Origin: Photobacterium indicum
GTDB taxonomy: Bacteria; Pseudomonadota; Gammaproteobacteria; Enterobacterales; Vibrionaceae
Assembly: GCF_003026215.1 (NCBI RefSeq)
Contig: NZ_PYOC01000007.1
Span: 186,001 to 250,000, forward strand
Direction of reading: 5' to 3'
Length of the DNA: 64,000 nucleotides
Shown piece by piece: positions 53,033 to 62,107 of this stretch (the first letter of the stretch is position 1; every line of letters starts with the position of its first letter). The position numbers and the translations under genes were made by a program. The notes below the pieces were generated by a model. The model was not told where the DNA came from and ran no database searches. It was given only the letters and a program-made list of their open reading frames with translations.

Positions 53033-53066
53033 GCAAAGCTTAACACTGAATAATGGTAAGCTTTGC
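53033..53066. terminator. Hairpin downstream of the LruC gene and the remnant
   Basis: GCAAAGCTTA and TAAGCTTTGC form a perfect 10-bp stem with a 14-nt loop. No clear T-run follows on either strand. Confidence 0.5.
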
Positions 53067-53103
53067 TCAGTCGTTATTATCCCAGAAAGAGATATTTAAT
53101 CGG

Positions 53104-54591
53104 TTACCACTTCCAATGCCCCCGTCCTATCCCTTTCACCTTGCTACCTTGTGGTGCCAAGTACCACGATGAAAACGTATTGTCAGAGCTAGCAACATGA
53201 TTAAGAAAATCGGTATAAGCTTCTCCTAAATCGGTATTCTCTAATGGTGGTTCCCAATCATCGGGAATGATAATAACGAACGGATATCCACTACTATCTT
53301 TAAATCCCGCTCCAGTTTCACTGTTATTGACGGAGATACCTAAGCGAGCAGGTTTGTTCGGCAGATGTATTTCATACCCTGAATTTTTAACATATAAATA
53401 AGGATCATACGGTGCGGTATCAAGCTGAGATACATCAATCAAGGCATCATAGTCCATTGAAATACTGAACTTGTGTCCTTGTACTAAGGCTTTATCTGTC
53501 AAGGTGTTCACCATTTCAGATCCCACTTGTGTCATTAGAGTTTTCGAACTAATTAAGATTTTCTGGTCAAAATCATTCAGTTGCGTAATGGCTATCGGGT
53601 AGCCTTCTTCTTGTTCGGTAGAGCCCGGTTTAAACAAATTAAGTGTACCGCTACCACTTGTACCATCAGGGTACGCAAGGTGAAGATACCAATCATGGTT
53701 ATAGCTAGAGCCTCGCGCAATAATATAGCCATATATCAACATAGAAGTAACTTGGTCATTATTCATACCAAAGCCTACACGGTACCCTATGACTAAATCA
53801 TTGAAATCATAATCCCCTTTTACTGGATACAGATCTTCATACGCAGCCAAGAAATACTCAGTTGAAGATGGGTAATACACCCATGCATCAATGGGGTTCA
53901 ATACTTGCCCTTGCGTTATCACCAGTGGCGCTTCTGTTTGCCCCGCTCCGAGCCCAGTTAAAATGGCATTATCTTCATCACTGATTAATGCCACATCTTC
54001 AAAGCCCCCAGAAAAATCATAGAACGCTTCTGGATCTCCCAATGAAATATTGGTATCTAATAATGTGACATTTAACGTAACAGCCGTAGCCGAACTTAAA
54101 TCTTGACCAACAGTTATGATTAACACTTCATCAAATGAAGATCCATTAACATCACTGTTAGCATTCGGTGTCACTCTTGAAGAACCAGTTTCACCTATAA
54201 TAGTGTAATACCCCGTTCGTTCGGTAGTTCCCGCTTTAGCTAACATAGACCGCGTCGGCGTTGAAAAATCAGAGAACGTAGTTGTAACTCCTCCACTGAC
54301 TACCGTAATAGAAGCGCTTTCTACCGCGACCCCTTGGCTCGAGGCTTTTTCGGTTCCATTTGCAGCTTCATTCACATCAACAGCAAACACTAATTTCCCA
54401 CCATTATTAACACGAAAAGCTTCTAATTCTGCCGCTGTAGGGTTCTTATTTTGTGTTTGTGCTCGAAACACATCAATCGTTCCGCTACCTTGTTTAATCG
54501 TGTCTTTCAATTTCACCGAAACACTTTCAGCAAGTGTATGAGTAGAAACAGTTAGTAACAATATCAGAGCAGTTAACAGTATTAATCTCAT
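53104..54591 (-). CDS. LruC-domain secreted protein
   Basis: A 495-residue exported protein with a signal peptide to about residue 21 (THTLAE). The N-terminal part is beta-rich, with repeated Thr/Ser/Val. The central GDYDFNDLVIGYRV motif near residue 265 is the hallmark of LruC/DUF4842-type domains, with Asp residues that may bind calcium. Late features: LPNKPARLGISVNN and FVIIIPDDWEPPLE. It is probably a cell-surface or secreted protein. Its ATG overlaps the stop of the upstream lipoprotein gene (ATGA, 54588-54591), so the two are coupled. Confidence 0.78.
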   Translation of the reverse strand: MRLILLTALILLLTVSTHTLAESVSVKLKDTIKQGSGTIDVFRAQTQNKNPTAAELEAFRVNNGGKLVFAVDVNEAANGTEKASSQGVAVESASITVVSGGVTTTFSDFSTPTRSMLAKAGTTERTGYYTIIGETGSSRVTPNANSDVNGSSFDEVLIITVGQDLSSATAVTLNVTLLDTNISLGDPEAFYDFSGGFEDVALISDEDNAILTGLGAGQTEAPLVITQGQVLNPIDAWVYYPSSTEYFLAAYEDLYPVKGDYDFNDLVIGYRVGFGMNNDQVTSMLIYGYIIARGSSYNHDWYLHLAYPDGTSGSGTLNLFKPGSTEQEEGYPIAITQLNDFDQKILISSKTLMTQVGSEMVNTLTDKALVQGHKFSISMDYDALIDVSQLDTAPYDPYLYVKNSGYEIHLPNKPARLGISVNNSETGAGFKDSSGYPFVIIIPDDWEPPLENTDLGEAYTDFLNHVASSDNTFSSWYLAPQGSKVKGIGRGHWKW

Positions 54592-54965
54592 AATACAAAA
54601 TCTCCACTTATAGACAGATCATTAGCAGAATCAGTAAAAATGTCATAAGCGACGATAGAGTCACTATTTGGTAAGACTAATTCAATAGAGAAAAGGGCAT
54701 CTTTATTTATTCTCCCCAAATAAAAGACGTTTCCATCCGTGTCGTAAACTTTAAGATATACATTATTTCCGTCAAAATTAAATGATTGAGGGTCTACGCT
54801 AAACGGCTTGTTTTCGAAATTAGAAAATTGAGCATTGCTCGGGGCAAATTGCTCACTCAGTAATGAACTCGTTAGTTCTTCAGCCATATTCGTATTATTG
54901 TTATCGTCACTCCCCCCACACCCAACTATAAAAGATACAATAAATAAAATATAAAAATAGCGCAT
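54588..54965 (-). CDS. Lipoprotein coupled to LruC-domain protein
   Basis: A 125-residue protein with a lipobox IVGC (Cys16) followed by GGSDDNNNT, an acidic +2/+3 context that often leads to surface or outer-membrane placement. The mature part is beta-rich, with YLKVYDTDGNVFYLGRINKD recalling a small immunoglobulin-like or transthyretin-like fold. No family was recognised. It is first in the two-gene unit. Confidence 0.7.
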   Translation of the reverse strand: MRYFYILFIVSFIVGCGGSDDNNNTNMAEELTSSLLSEQFAPSNAQFSNFENKPFSVDPQSFNFDGNNVYLKVYDTDGNVFYLGRINKDALFSIELVLPNSDSIVAYDIFTDSANDLSISGDFVL

Positions 54966-55408
54966 TATCTTTCACTCTTTTTTAATACTTGCAAGGGGAC
55001 TATCCACATATCATGCCAAAAAAAAACACTTAAATTACATAAGATTAAAAAATCATGTTCGTCTTAATTATTGTTTATTTCAAATTGCAAAGCATTCTTC
55101 AACACATCATTAATACATGCATAAACCTGAAAAAGCAGTGACTTAATAATAAGAAAAAAGTAAATCGTCTTTGTAATAATAAGCTCCACACTTACGTGAG
55201 TTATAATTTCCCACCCCTCATTTTCGGTCAGTGTTTTGGCAGTTAGAGTATTTTATGACCTTCGTTTTTACAGCGCTAAACCCACAGAATATCTTTATGA
55301 AGAATAAATACAAAAAAGTATTTTACTGGTCACATATTTTATAAAATCTGACACCAATAAATAGAAAACCCTGTAGTATCAAGGGATAATCAACGGAGGA
55401 GAGCTATT
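54966..55408. promoter_or_regulatory. Divergent gap upstream of the lipoprotein and mini-pilin genes
   Basis: 443 bp, AT-rich, with no credible ORF. The mini-pilin ribosome site GGAGGAG lies at the right end. No promoter boxes were identified. Confidence 0.4.
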
Positions 55409-55648
55409 ATGAAAATGATTATTCAAGCTTGTGCATTCTTTCTCATCCCATTTGCATCAATGGTTGAAGCGTCTTCAGGAGAGATTCGTTTCAGAGGTAT
55501 GATTACAGAGCCTACATGTCAGGTCGATGCTAAATCTCAATCCTGCATTCAGGTAACAAATACAAAAATGGAAGTAAAAAAAGATATCAGCGTGGAAGAA
55601 GTGGTTCTTCAGAGTGGTTCTACTAATCTGGTTGTGACACACCTGTAA
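55409..55648 (+). CDS. Orphan short fimbrial-subunit-like secreted protein
   Basis: A 79-residue protein with a signal peptide ending VEASS (about residue 22) and a mature part starting GEIRFRGMITEPTCQVDA, which closely follows the start of type 1-like pilins (G-x-I-x-F-x-G-x-I...C-x-V). A second Cys lies nine residues later. It stops after about 57 mature residues, so it lacks most of a pilin Ig-like fold and the C-terminal strand. GGAGGAG gives a strong start. It faces the chaperone-usher operon across a shared terminator. It could be a truncated pilin gene or a functional periplasmic peptide. Confidence 0.65.
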   Translation: MKMIIQACAFFLIPFASMVEASSGEIRFRGMITEPTCQVDAKSQSCIQVTNTKMEVKKDISVEEVVLQSGSTNLVVTHL

Positions 55649-55706
55649 CCAATTATTGAACGTAGCAATGTTGTTCACCGCATTATCATCACAGTAAAAA
55701 CTTAAC

Positions 55707-55746
55707 AAAAAGGGCGATATTACTTATACAGTAATCGCCCTTTTTT
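55707..55746. terminator. Bidirectional terminator between mini-pilin gene and fimbrial operon
   Basis: AAAAAGGGCG and CGCCCTTTTTT enclose an inner ATTACT/AGTAAT stem. T-runs lie on both strands. Confidence 0.82.
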
Positions 55747-55786
55747 GATGTGACTATCTTATATTCAGAAGATTCTTAAGTACCGT

Positions 55787-56839
55787 TTACAATACCTCAA
55801 TAAGTACATTTACCGACCCCGAATAGTCCCCCGGTGTTAATACATTCGACGTTGTCTTAACCGGATATGCTTTCGCATCAAAGTGACCTACCTGATTTCT
55901 ATCAAGAGGCACTTCATTACCTTTCTTGTTTGGTATAACCAAGTTACCATTGCGCTCTATCGCAATACCCACATCTGTATTTGTTGTTGCATAAAAATCA
56001 GATAACGTTGAGGCTTTTCCTAACATTGTTAAATCAAGCTTGCCATCAAAGTTACAGTTAAATGTAAGGTTTAAATCGCGCTTGTTATACCCTGTTGGTT
56101 CTTTTCCGTAGTTCATGTCTTGGCTAGCAACAGAACCCAAATCAATATTTATGGTTGAACCTTCTTCGATAGAACAAAATGCAGGGGTATTCACTGTAAT
56201 ATTAAGGTATGTCTGTGCAATAGGTTCTTTGGAACTCACATTCTTGTTTAATGACGCATATAGTGTGCTCACTAACCCCGAAAAAGTGGTCGAACCCACC
56301 ACTTTCTTTTTAAAGCGTAGATCGATTTTTCCTTTTGCCCCCGTATCTGCACTTGGGTTATACGTCCAACCACCACTTTTATGGGCCACTTTTGTACACA
56401 ATTCAGGATAAGTATTTTTCTCATTCTTAAATGGTACATCCAAATACTCATTCCGCTTACCAATCCAGTAATACATAGCAACTGACAATGAATCATTAAG
56501 ATCTAAATACTGAATCCGATTATGCTTACTATGCGATAACGGTGTCGTCGCCGTAAAATACGTTGTGTCATACCATTTATCACTGTTGTTTAAAAGACCA
56601 CCAAGTTTACATTTACATTCACGTGGCACTTTTCCACCATTACTGGTAAATTCGAAGAAACCTTTCGCGATACCACCTGGTTTATTAATCGCTTCATCCA
56701 CAGAACCTGTAAATTCCTGCGTATAAATTGAAGTCCCTTCAATAGGACGACATTCATTCATCACTAGCCCAGTATTATCGCTCGCATAAACAACATGGGG
56801 GGTGAGTAATATAGCCAAAACGAAAAACCGATTTTTCAT
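55787..56839 (-). CDS. Two-domain fimbrial tip adhesin
   Basis: A 350-residue exported protein: signal peptide to residue 19 (HVVYAS), an N-terminal domain of about 200 residues that could bind receptor, and a C-terminal pilin domain beginning TPAFCSIEEGSTINIDLGS and ending VNVLIEVL, the donor-strand-accepting part. The pattern fits a tip adhesin of FimH/MrkD type. It is last in the operon, starting two bases after the chaperone stop. The receptor is unknown. Confidence 0.8.
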   Translation of the reverse strand: MKNRFFVLAILLTPHVVYASDNTGLVMNECRPIEGTSIYTQEFTGSVDEAINKPGGIAKGFFEFTSNGGKVPRECKCKLGGLLNNSDKWYDTTYFTATTPLSHSKHNRIQYLDLNDSLSVAMYYWIGKRNEYLDVPFKNEKNTYPELCTKVAHKSGGWTYNPSADTGAKGKIDLRFKKKVVGSTTFSGLVSTLYASLNKNVSSKEPIAQTYLNITVNTPAFCSIEEGSTINIDLGSVASQDMNYGKEPTGYNKRDLNLTFNCNFDGKLDLTMLGKASTLSDFYATTNTDVGIAIERNGNLVIPNKKGNEVPLDRNQVGHFDAKAYPVKTTSNVLTPGDYSGSVNVLIEVL

Positions 56840-56840
56840 A

Positions 56841-57527
56841 CTATTTCACTCTTAATTCTTGTGTATTGTAAGCCCCGAAGTCGTCAACATACGTTACCGT
56901 TACTGTATCACCACGAACAAATTCCATATTATTCGCAATTTGAAATGCTTTCTTAGGCTTTACAACAGATAAGGCTTTATCTTTAAATTCAGTTTTGCCT
57001 TTGATCAATGAACTAACTGCAAAGAAATACGGTGTTGGGTTATTAATTTTCAATGTATTACCCACAGCCGCAACTGTTAGTTGCGATTCTGCACCTTCAC
57101 GCGCTTCAACTAGATTAGCTGGTCGTGCAATTAACTTTATTTTGGTACGCATCGCAAACTGTAATTGATTTGCCTCTTCCAATGCTGGTGGTAACTCTTG
57201 CACGTATAACCAAAATAGCGCCTCTCTATCTGTCGGTAAATTTGCAGACGTCTGCATAATGCGCAAGTTTTGCTTACTGTTGCTTGCTAGCGTAAATAGC
57301 GATGGGGAAATAACAAAGCTATTATCAGGGATCGCATCAGCTTCCGATTCAAGCCATACCTGTCCACCGTATTTTTTTTCATTATTATTTTTTATTACAA
57401 GGTTGGCGCCTTTAGTACCTTCGGTATACACCACACGGGTAGCATTTAGGGTAAAGGCCGCTTGTGCATTTGAGACCAACAAAACTGAGCTAATTAAGAA
57501 AACAGCTATTATTACTAATCTATTCAT
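56841..57527 (-). CDS. Periplasmic fimbrial chaperone, PapD-like
   Basis: A 228-residue chaperone with a signal peptide to about residue 23 (NAQAA). Conserved positions: NATRVVYTEG (the pilin-anchoring Arg), NLRIMQ, LFWLYVQELPP and MRTKIKLIARP (the Lys of the cleft), followed by the second Ig domain with NPTPYFFAVSSL. It holds pilins until transfer to the usher. The ATG at 57527 is preferred; an in-frame GTG four codons earlier overlaps the usher gene. It is expected to be coupled to usher translation. Confidence 0.93.
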   Translation of the reverse strand: MNRLVIIAVFLISSVLLVSNAQAAFTLNATRVVYTEGTKGANLVIKNNNEKKYGGQVWLESEADAIPDNSFVISPSLFTLASNSKQNLRIMQTSANLPTDREALFWLYVQELPPALEEANQLQFAMRTKIKLIARPANLVEAREGAESQLTVAAVGNTLKINNPTPYFFAVSSLIKGKTEFKDKALSVVKPKKAFQIANNMEFVRGDTVTVTYVDDFGAYNTQELRVK

Positions 57528-57531
57528 TGTA

Positions 57532-59949
57532 TTATTCACACTTTGTTGTACCAGTATTCATAATTTGAGTACTGGGTTGATTAATCGTAATCACGCCTTG
57601 GCACGTCGGGGTGCTGTATGCGATATCGAGCGGAAACTTGCTTTGTTCGGTGGCGCTGAGTTCAACCATTACACTGCCATCAACCCCGATAACAGATTGT
57701 TTATCTTTGGTTGACACAATAGTACCCAGCGGCAAGTACGTTCCCTTGGCGTCCATCATTTGTGTTACTACGCGAATCACCCTGCTCGCATTGAAATCGA
57801 CATAACTGATCACGCCACGTTCTGGCATTGTCGCAATAATCGATTTCTCCGTTTGAATATCTGTTGGCATAGAGGCCGCGTTCAGGCTCAGTTCATTGGT
57901 TTCATAAGGCTGAATATTGGACACCAGCGCATAACCATTTTTATTGGTTTCTTGACCGTTAACTTTTATGCCTTCACGTTCACCGACTTTAGCAATAATG
58001 TAGCTATCAGAACGTTTAGCTCCTGCAATAACACCACCGTCAAACCCCACAAAAGTACCGCTTGCACTGGCACTGATCGTGCTGCCATTGCCGCTTGCAT
58101 TGACACTTACATTCGTCTTATCGAATGAACCCGATAAAGAGGCTCTTGCATAGGCATCGGAATCTGGATTCAACGATGCACCCACTGAATAAGAATACTC
58201 ATCCACCACGCCAGATTGCCCAACCTCATATGACGTACTGTCAGATGTTGATGTTACTGAGGTGTACACGTTAGAAGCGCTCTTACCGTAATCAATTGGT
58301 ACACTCATGGTTAGCATCACGGTATGATCATCATTTTCCGTTTGATAATCGGTATACGCCCCTGAAAGGGTGTAGTTCACACGACCAATCGAGCTGCTGT
58401 AACCCACCGAATAGGATGTACTTGTATTGCTTTTATTCCAGTATGTTTCATGGGCTAAATTCACATACACACTAGAATCAGCCACATCAAAATTTAAATT
58501 CGCGTCTATACGACTTTTACTACGAGAAAGATCAACCTCAGTGTTATAGCTTGGCTCGCTTGTTTCACGATCATAATCACTGCTTACCGCCTCGGAGAAG
58601 GTACGGAAATTCTCCGATGAGAAACGATAACCTGCCAATTGAAGATCCATCGAACTCGACAGCTCTTTGGCATACAATAATCGGAGGCTGTGCCCAGAGT
58701 GATAATCATCATCCATTAAAGTGTTCGAGTAGCTGTAATCCATACTGACAGCACCCAATTCCCCCATGGTGACACCCGCCCCCGTTGCCATACCATAATA
58801 CGGGTCGGAGATAGTCACTGCGCCCATCAAGGTCATTTGGTCAAAACCGTAACCATATTCACCGTATAAGAAGCTATTCAACATCTTATTTTTACTGTCA
58901 CGATACTTACCCGCAGTTAGTTCATATCGGTAGGTATCTTCTGTTAACAGCATTGGTAATTGCGTGATCGTATAGTTATACCGCTTTGATTGACCGTCTT
59001 CGCCAATGATTTCAATGTCAACTTGGTTATTGCTTAAATACGGAAGATCCGTAATTGAAAAATTGCCTGCAGCCACATCCTTGGTGTATAGCAGGTACTC
59101 TCCTTGGTAGATATTCACCGTTGAATTCGTTTCTGCTACACCACGAATAACAGGGGTATAATCTTGCTTATAACGCGGTAACATTTCACGATCTGAACGC
59201 AATGAAACGCCGGTAAAAGGAATTGAATCCACCAAATAACCCTGTGTAATCGACTCTCCCACTACCGCTTCGCTTAATACGTTTGGTAGCGGTTTTGCGA
59301 CATACGCTTGTTGGCGAACAAAATCATCATCCGTCACATCAGAAGATGCTACATTCGCGCGAAAACGCACATCGTGATAATTAGCTCCAATTTCTGCTGT
59401 CAGTGGCATTGCAAACTCATCATCACTATTTCGATTGTTATAACGAGCAGAAACTGAGTAATTCACAAAACCTGCAGTAATACCTTTATCTAAACGACGC
59501 TGGTTAAATTCCAAATCTTCACGATTCATTAAATTGGCGTCAGGCACAAAGATATGAAGTGTCAATTCGTTCGCGTTGTAGTCAACTTGCGCGCCAAGAT
59601 CAGATAAGGTGTTTTCGCACGTCACATTCAATAGCGACAACTTTGCTTCTTGGGTCAAGTTGATACCCAAGTTTTGCAGCGTATCTACGGATAAACACAA
59701 ACTCGGTTGCCCATCACTGTTTGGGGCAACATTAAAATTCTGATAGCCAATATAGCGTTTATTAACGTACACCCTGTAACTCTGGTTGCCCAAAGGTAGT
59801 TCACCATACGCATTCAGCAGCTTTGATATCTCCGTCTGCGTTTTCGCATCACCTTGTAGGAAATCAGTATTAAATTCACTAGCTTGAGCTGCAATCGGTA
59901 CGAGCAACAGCAAAGGTATAATTTTACGAACCATTGTACCTCTCATCAT
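57532..59949 (-). CDS. Fimbrial outer-membrane usher, FimD/PapC-like
   Basis: An 805-residue usher: signal peptide (residues 6-23), N-terminal chaperone-binding domain (FNTDFLQGDAKTQTEISKL), 24-stranded barrel with plug (PVIRGVAETNSTVNIYQGEYLLYTKDVAAG), and C-terminal domains ending in TTKCE. The ATG at 59949 overlaps the upstream pilin stop (ATGA); an alternative ATG lies at 59934. It assembles and exports the fimbria. Confidence 0.95.
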   Translation of the reverse strand: MMRGTMVRKIIPLLLLVPIAAQASEFNTDFLQGDAKTQTEISKLLNAYGELPLGNQSYRVYVNKRYIGYQNFNVAPNSDGQPSLCLSVDTLQNLGINLTQEAKLSLLNVTCENTLSDLGAQVDYNANELTLHIFVPDANLMNREDLEFNQRRLDKGITAGFVNYSVSARYNNRNSDDEFAMPLTAEIGANYHDVRFRANVASSDVTDDDFVRQQAYVAKPLPNVLSEAVVGESITQGYLVDSIPFTGVSLRSDREMLPRYKQDYTPVIRGVAETNSTVNIYQGEYLLYTKDVAAGNFSITDLPYLSNNQVDIEIIGEDGQSKRYNYTITQLPMLLTEDTYRYELTAGKYRDSKNKMLNSFLYGEYGYGFDQMTLMGAVTISDPYYGMATGAGVTMGELGAVSMDYSYSNTLMDDDYHSGHSLRLLYAKELSSSMDLQLAGYRFSSENFRTFSEAVSSDYDRETSEPSYNTEVDLSRSKSRIDANLNFDVADSSVYVNLAHETYWNKSNTSTSYSVGYSSSIGRVNYTLSGAYTDYQTENDDHTVMLTMSVPIDYGKSASNVYTSVTSTSDSTSYEVGQSGVVDEYSYSVGASLNPDSDAYARASLSGSFDKTNVSVNASGNGSTISASASGTFVGFDGGVIAGAKRSDSYIIAKVGEREGIKVNGQETNKNGYALVSNIQPYETNELSLNAASMPTDIQTEKSIIATMPERGVISYVDFNASRVIRVVTQMMDAKGTYLPLGTIVSTKDKQSVIGVDGSVMVELSATEQSKFPLDIAYSTPTCQGVITINQPSTQIMNTGTTKCE

Positions 59950-60515
59950 AAATACAGGATTTGATAAACAGCTGTTGCTTCAACCTTTCCGGCTGTCACT
60001 GTCGGCGTCGTCGCATAGAAATTAGCTTTCAACATGACGGCTTTTGTTGTGGTATCAAAATTTACATCAGCCGCTACCCACGACTGATTCAGAACGCGAG
60101 TACCATCATTCATCAACACTTCTACACCCACTTGTGTCTCGTCAGTCGCATCCGACTGAATCACATTAGGGAAGTGCTCAACATTTCGGGCCTTTAAACT
60201 AATTTGTGCGGTGGTTGCTGGGCAATCAGCTGCATTAATGGGGGCCAAACTGAATGCGGTGTAATCGACATTCGCAGGTCCCGGAACTATGCTGCCCGGC
60301 GTGCCATGAACATTTAATTCTTTTGTGAAGTCATTAATTGAAATAACACCTAAATTGATAAATTCTTTTTCTTCACCATTTACAAATATAACGGTGTCAC
60401 AAGTAATTGTTCCTAATGCTCCTTTTATATAAATTGGCTTTTCATCAATAGCAGCTTCCGTAAAGGCGCTAAATAATAAGCTTGTTAGCAAGCTAGAAAT
60501 AAATAGTACTTTCAT
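59946..60515 (-). CDS. Second fimbrial subunit (minor pilin/adaptor)
   Basis: A 189-residue protein with a signal peptide from MKVLFISSLL to SAFTEAA, a mature domain with two Cys (ITCDTVIFVNG and ADCPATTAQ), and a pilin-type end TAVYQILYL. It is clearly a paralogue of the major pilin, sharing the order CDT-ivVnG, LAPIN-ADCPATTA and ANFY. The ATG at 60515 is chosen because it begins a standard signal peptide; a TTG upstream reads through a hairpin. It lacks a clear ribosome site. The stop overlaps the usher start. Confidence 0.85.
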   Translation of the reverse strand: MKVLFISSLLTSLLFSAFTEAAIDEKPIYIKGALGTITCDTVIFVNGEEKEFINLGVISINDFTKELNVHGTPGSIVPGPANVDYTAFSLAPINAADCPATTAQISLKARNVEHFPNVIQSDATDETQVGVEVLMNDGTRVLNQSWVAADVNFDTTTKAVMLKANFYATTPTVTAGKVEATAVYQILYL

Positions 60516-60523
60516 AAAAAAGG

Positions 60524-60546
60524 AGCCCAGAGAGAATACTCTGGGC
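60524..60546 (-). terminator. Attenuator-like hairpin between the two pilin genes
   Basis: GCCCAGAG and CTCTGGGC form an 8-bp perfect stem with a 6-nt loop. On the minus strand it is followed by TCC and six T ending at the next ATG. Partial termination here would favour the major pilin. Confidence 0.7.
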
Positions 60547-60562
60547 ATTTCCAATATAAAGA

Positions 60563-61120
60563 TTAAAGGTAAGCGATTTGGTAACTTGCAACAGATGTAA
60601 CAAGACCGGCTTTTGCGTCTTCAGTCGTTTTAAAATAATTCGCAGATAAATTTACTGCTTTAGTAACTTCATCGAAATTAGTACCAGCATCAACATATCC
60701 TTTATTTAACAATGGTGTCTTGTCATCAAACAATACTTGCACACCTACATTCGTTGTTGCTATTTCATCAGACGTAAGTACATCACTAAATCCCGTTACG
60801 GTTTGACCCGTTAGGCTTAATGCCGCTGTCGTTGCAGGGCAATCATCAGGATTTAAAGGCGCAATACCAAATGCAACAGGCGTTTCAGTTGATTCAGAGG
60901 CACCAGTACCAAAGTCACTAGTTGTAATTACTGGAAGCTCAACAAAAGCCACATCATTACCATCAACAATAATACCGGTATCACATGTTTGCGCTGTAAT
61001 TGCACCCGTAAAGTTCACCGTACCGCGCTGACCGTTACCCGCGGTTACTGACTCTGCATGCGCTACATTTGTTACAGACATTACTAAAAGAGCAGCAGCT
61101 GACAATACTTTCTTATTCAT
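60563..61120 (-). CDS. Major fimbrial subunit
   Basis: A 185-residue pilin: signal peptide to residue 22 (NVAHAES), mature start with GTVNFTGAITAQTCDTG, second Cys in LNPDDCPATTA, and the end SVASYQIAYL with penultimate Tyr and hydrophobic donor pattern. It is first in the operon, with AGGG ahead of the ATG, and is followed by an attenuator-like hairpin, consistent with highest expression. Confidence 0.9.
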   Translation of the reverse strand: MNKKVLSAAALLVMSVTNVAHAESVTAGNGQRGTVNFTGAITAQTCDTGIIVDGNDVAFVELPVITTSDFGTGASESTETPVAFGIAPLNPDDCPATTAALSLTGQTVTGFSDVLTSDEIATTNVGVQVLFDDKTPLLNKGYVDAGTNFDEVTKAVNLSANYFKTTEDAKAGLVTSVASYQIAYL

Positions 61121-61473
61121 TTTAAACCCTATTAATTGGCACTTCTAAAAACTCTTCTTTTTTATAACCAACGTAAAGTCGCCGTATTACTGAAGAGCAT
61201 GTCAAATATCTGACAGGAAAGTTAACAATTGAAATGGCGATCATCAACTGAAAAGAAAACATAATTAAATTATCAGAAAACCCTTTATTCACTAATAGCT
61301 CACCACTACCTAATGAAGGTATAACGAACATAAAACTTGGCATGAAAAAGATAAAACAACATAAAACAAAAGGCAAAACCACCACAAAATCAATAAGTTA
61401 AACCCCATTAAAATCAGGTAAAATCAAACAAAACCATAAGTAACTACTTAGAGGTATGATAAGAAAACACGTT

Positions 61474-61492
61474 ATTTTCTAGGATAGAAAAT
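61474..61492. promoter_or_regulatory. Perfect palindrome, candidate operator upstream of fimbriae
   Basis: ATTTTCTA-GGA-TAGAAAAT has 8-bp perfect arms with a 3-nt centre. It is about 360 bp upstream of the major pilin start. Confidence 0.4.
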
Positions 61493-61568
61493 GGCACCTT
61501 TTACATCGGGATAGTTTTAATATGCGATAAAATTAACATACTAAGGCTGGCATCAATTATTAAGGCAT

Positions 61569-61596
61569 TAAAAAAGCAGCCATATAGCTGCTTTTT
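61569..61596. terminator. Terminator after the ToxS-like gene
   Basis: AAAAAAGCAGC and GCTGCTTTTTT with a 6-nt loop, a classical intrinsic terminator working on both strands. Confidence 0.85.
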
Positions 61597-61600
61597 TAAT

Positions 61601-62107
61601 TTAATGACTGTCTAATCGTTTGTATAACTGTGCTTTGTCAAAAACCATGGGATTGGTCAACAATAAGTACTTATTCGTCTCATCTATAAACATTTCTTGG
61701 CTATAGCTTGCATTTTTAAAAAACTTCATTTCGCTTCGCAAATGCCAATAGCCATCATCTCTTTCTATTGAATAGTTCAAATTTGAAAAATAGATACGAT
61801 TTTCTTTTACTTGATAATCAAACTTACAGTACAACTCAAATGTTTTAGTACTTCCATCAAGCATTTTGTATGTGATATCTATATCGCAGGTACCTGTACT
61901 CTTCTTAAATTGGTACTTTCTATTCTCGATATTACTTACAAACTCATCACTCCAATCATCCCCATTTGGTATACGTGCTTTGCTCGTATACCAAGCTGTA
62001 TTTTCAATCGGGTTTTCATTGTGATTCACTATAGAGTATAGAGCAAACAATATTGATAGAACAAAACTTAAACCAACAAGTGCTTTGTATTTATTATTAA
62101 CTACCAT
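61601..62107 (-). CDS. ToxS-like membrane-anchored periplasmic protein
   Basis: A 168-residue protein with one N-terminal TM (residues 8-27) and a periplasmic domain rich in aromatic and charged residues. Size, topology and its position directly after and overlapping a ToxR-like gene by seven bases match ToxS/TcpH-type partners. There is no strong sequence motif, as usual for such proteins. GAGGG precedes the ATG. It probably stabilises the regulator or senses envelope conditions. Confidence 0.65.
   Translation of the reverse strand: MVVNNKYKALVGLSFVLSILFALYSIVNHNENPIENTAWYTSKARIPNGDDWSDEFVSNIENRKYQFKKSTGTCDIDITYKMLDGSTKTFELYCKFDYQVKENRIYFSNLNYSIERDDGYWHLRSEMKFFKNASYSQEMFIDETNKYLLLTNPMVFDKAQLYKRLDSH

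Larger units (their letters stand above)
52686..53103. other. Gap holding a short coding remnant
   Basis: This 418-bp stretch contains the remnant at 52829-53011 and the hairpin at 53033-53066. Nothing else was recognised. Confidence 0.5.
61121..61600. promoter_or_regulatory. Upstream region of the fimbrial operon
   Basis: 480 bp, AT-rich. It holds the ToxS-like gene terminator (61569-61596) and a palindrome at 61474-61492. An 87-codon ORF at 61122-61385 has no ribosome site and is judged spurious. The long leader leaves room for multiple regulator sites. Confidence 0.45.

Noticed and set aside
61122..61385. 87-codon hydrophobic ORF upstream of the major pilin gene
   Set aside because: No ribosome site, ends exactly where the pilin gene begins, AT-rich composition gives hydrophobic codons by chance; more likely the fimbrial leader region.
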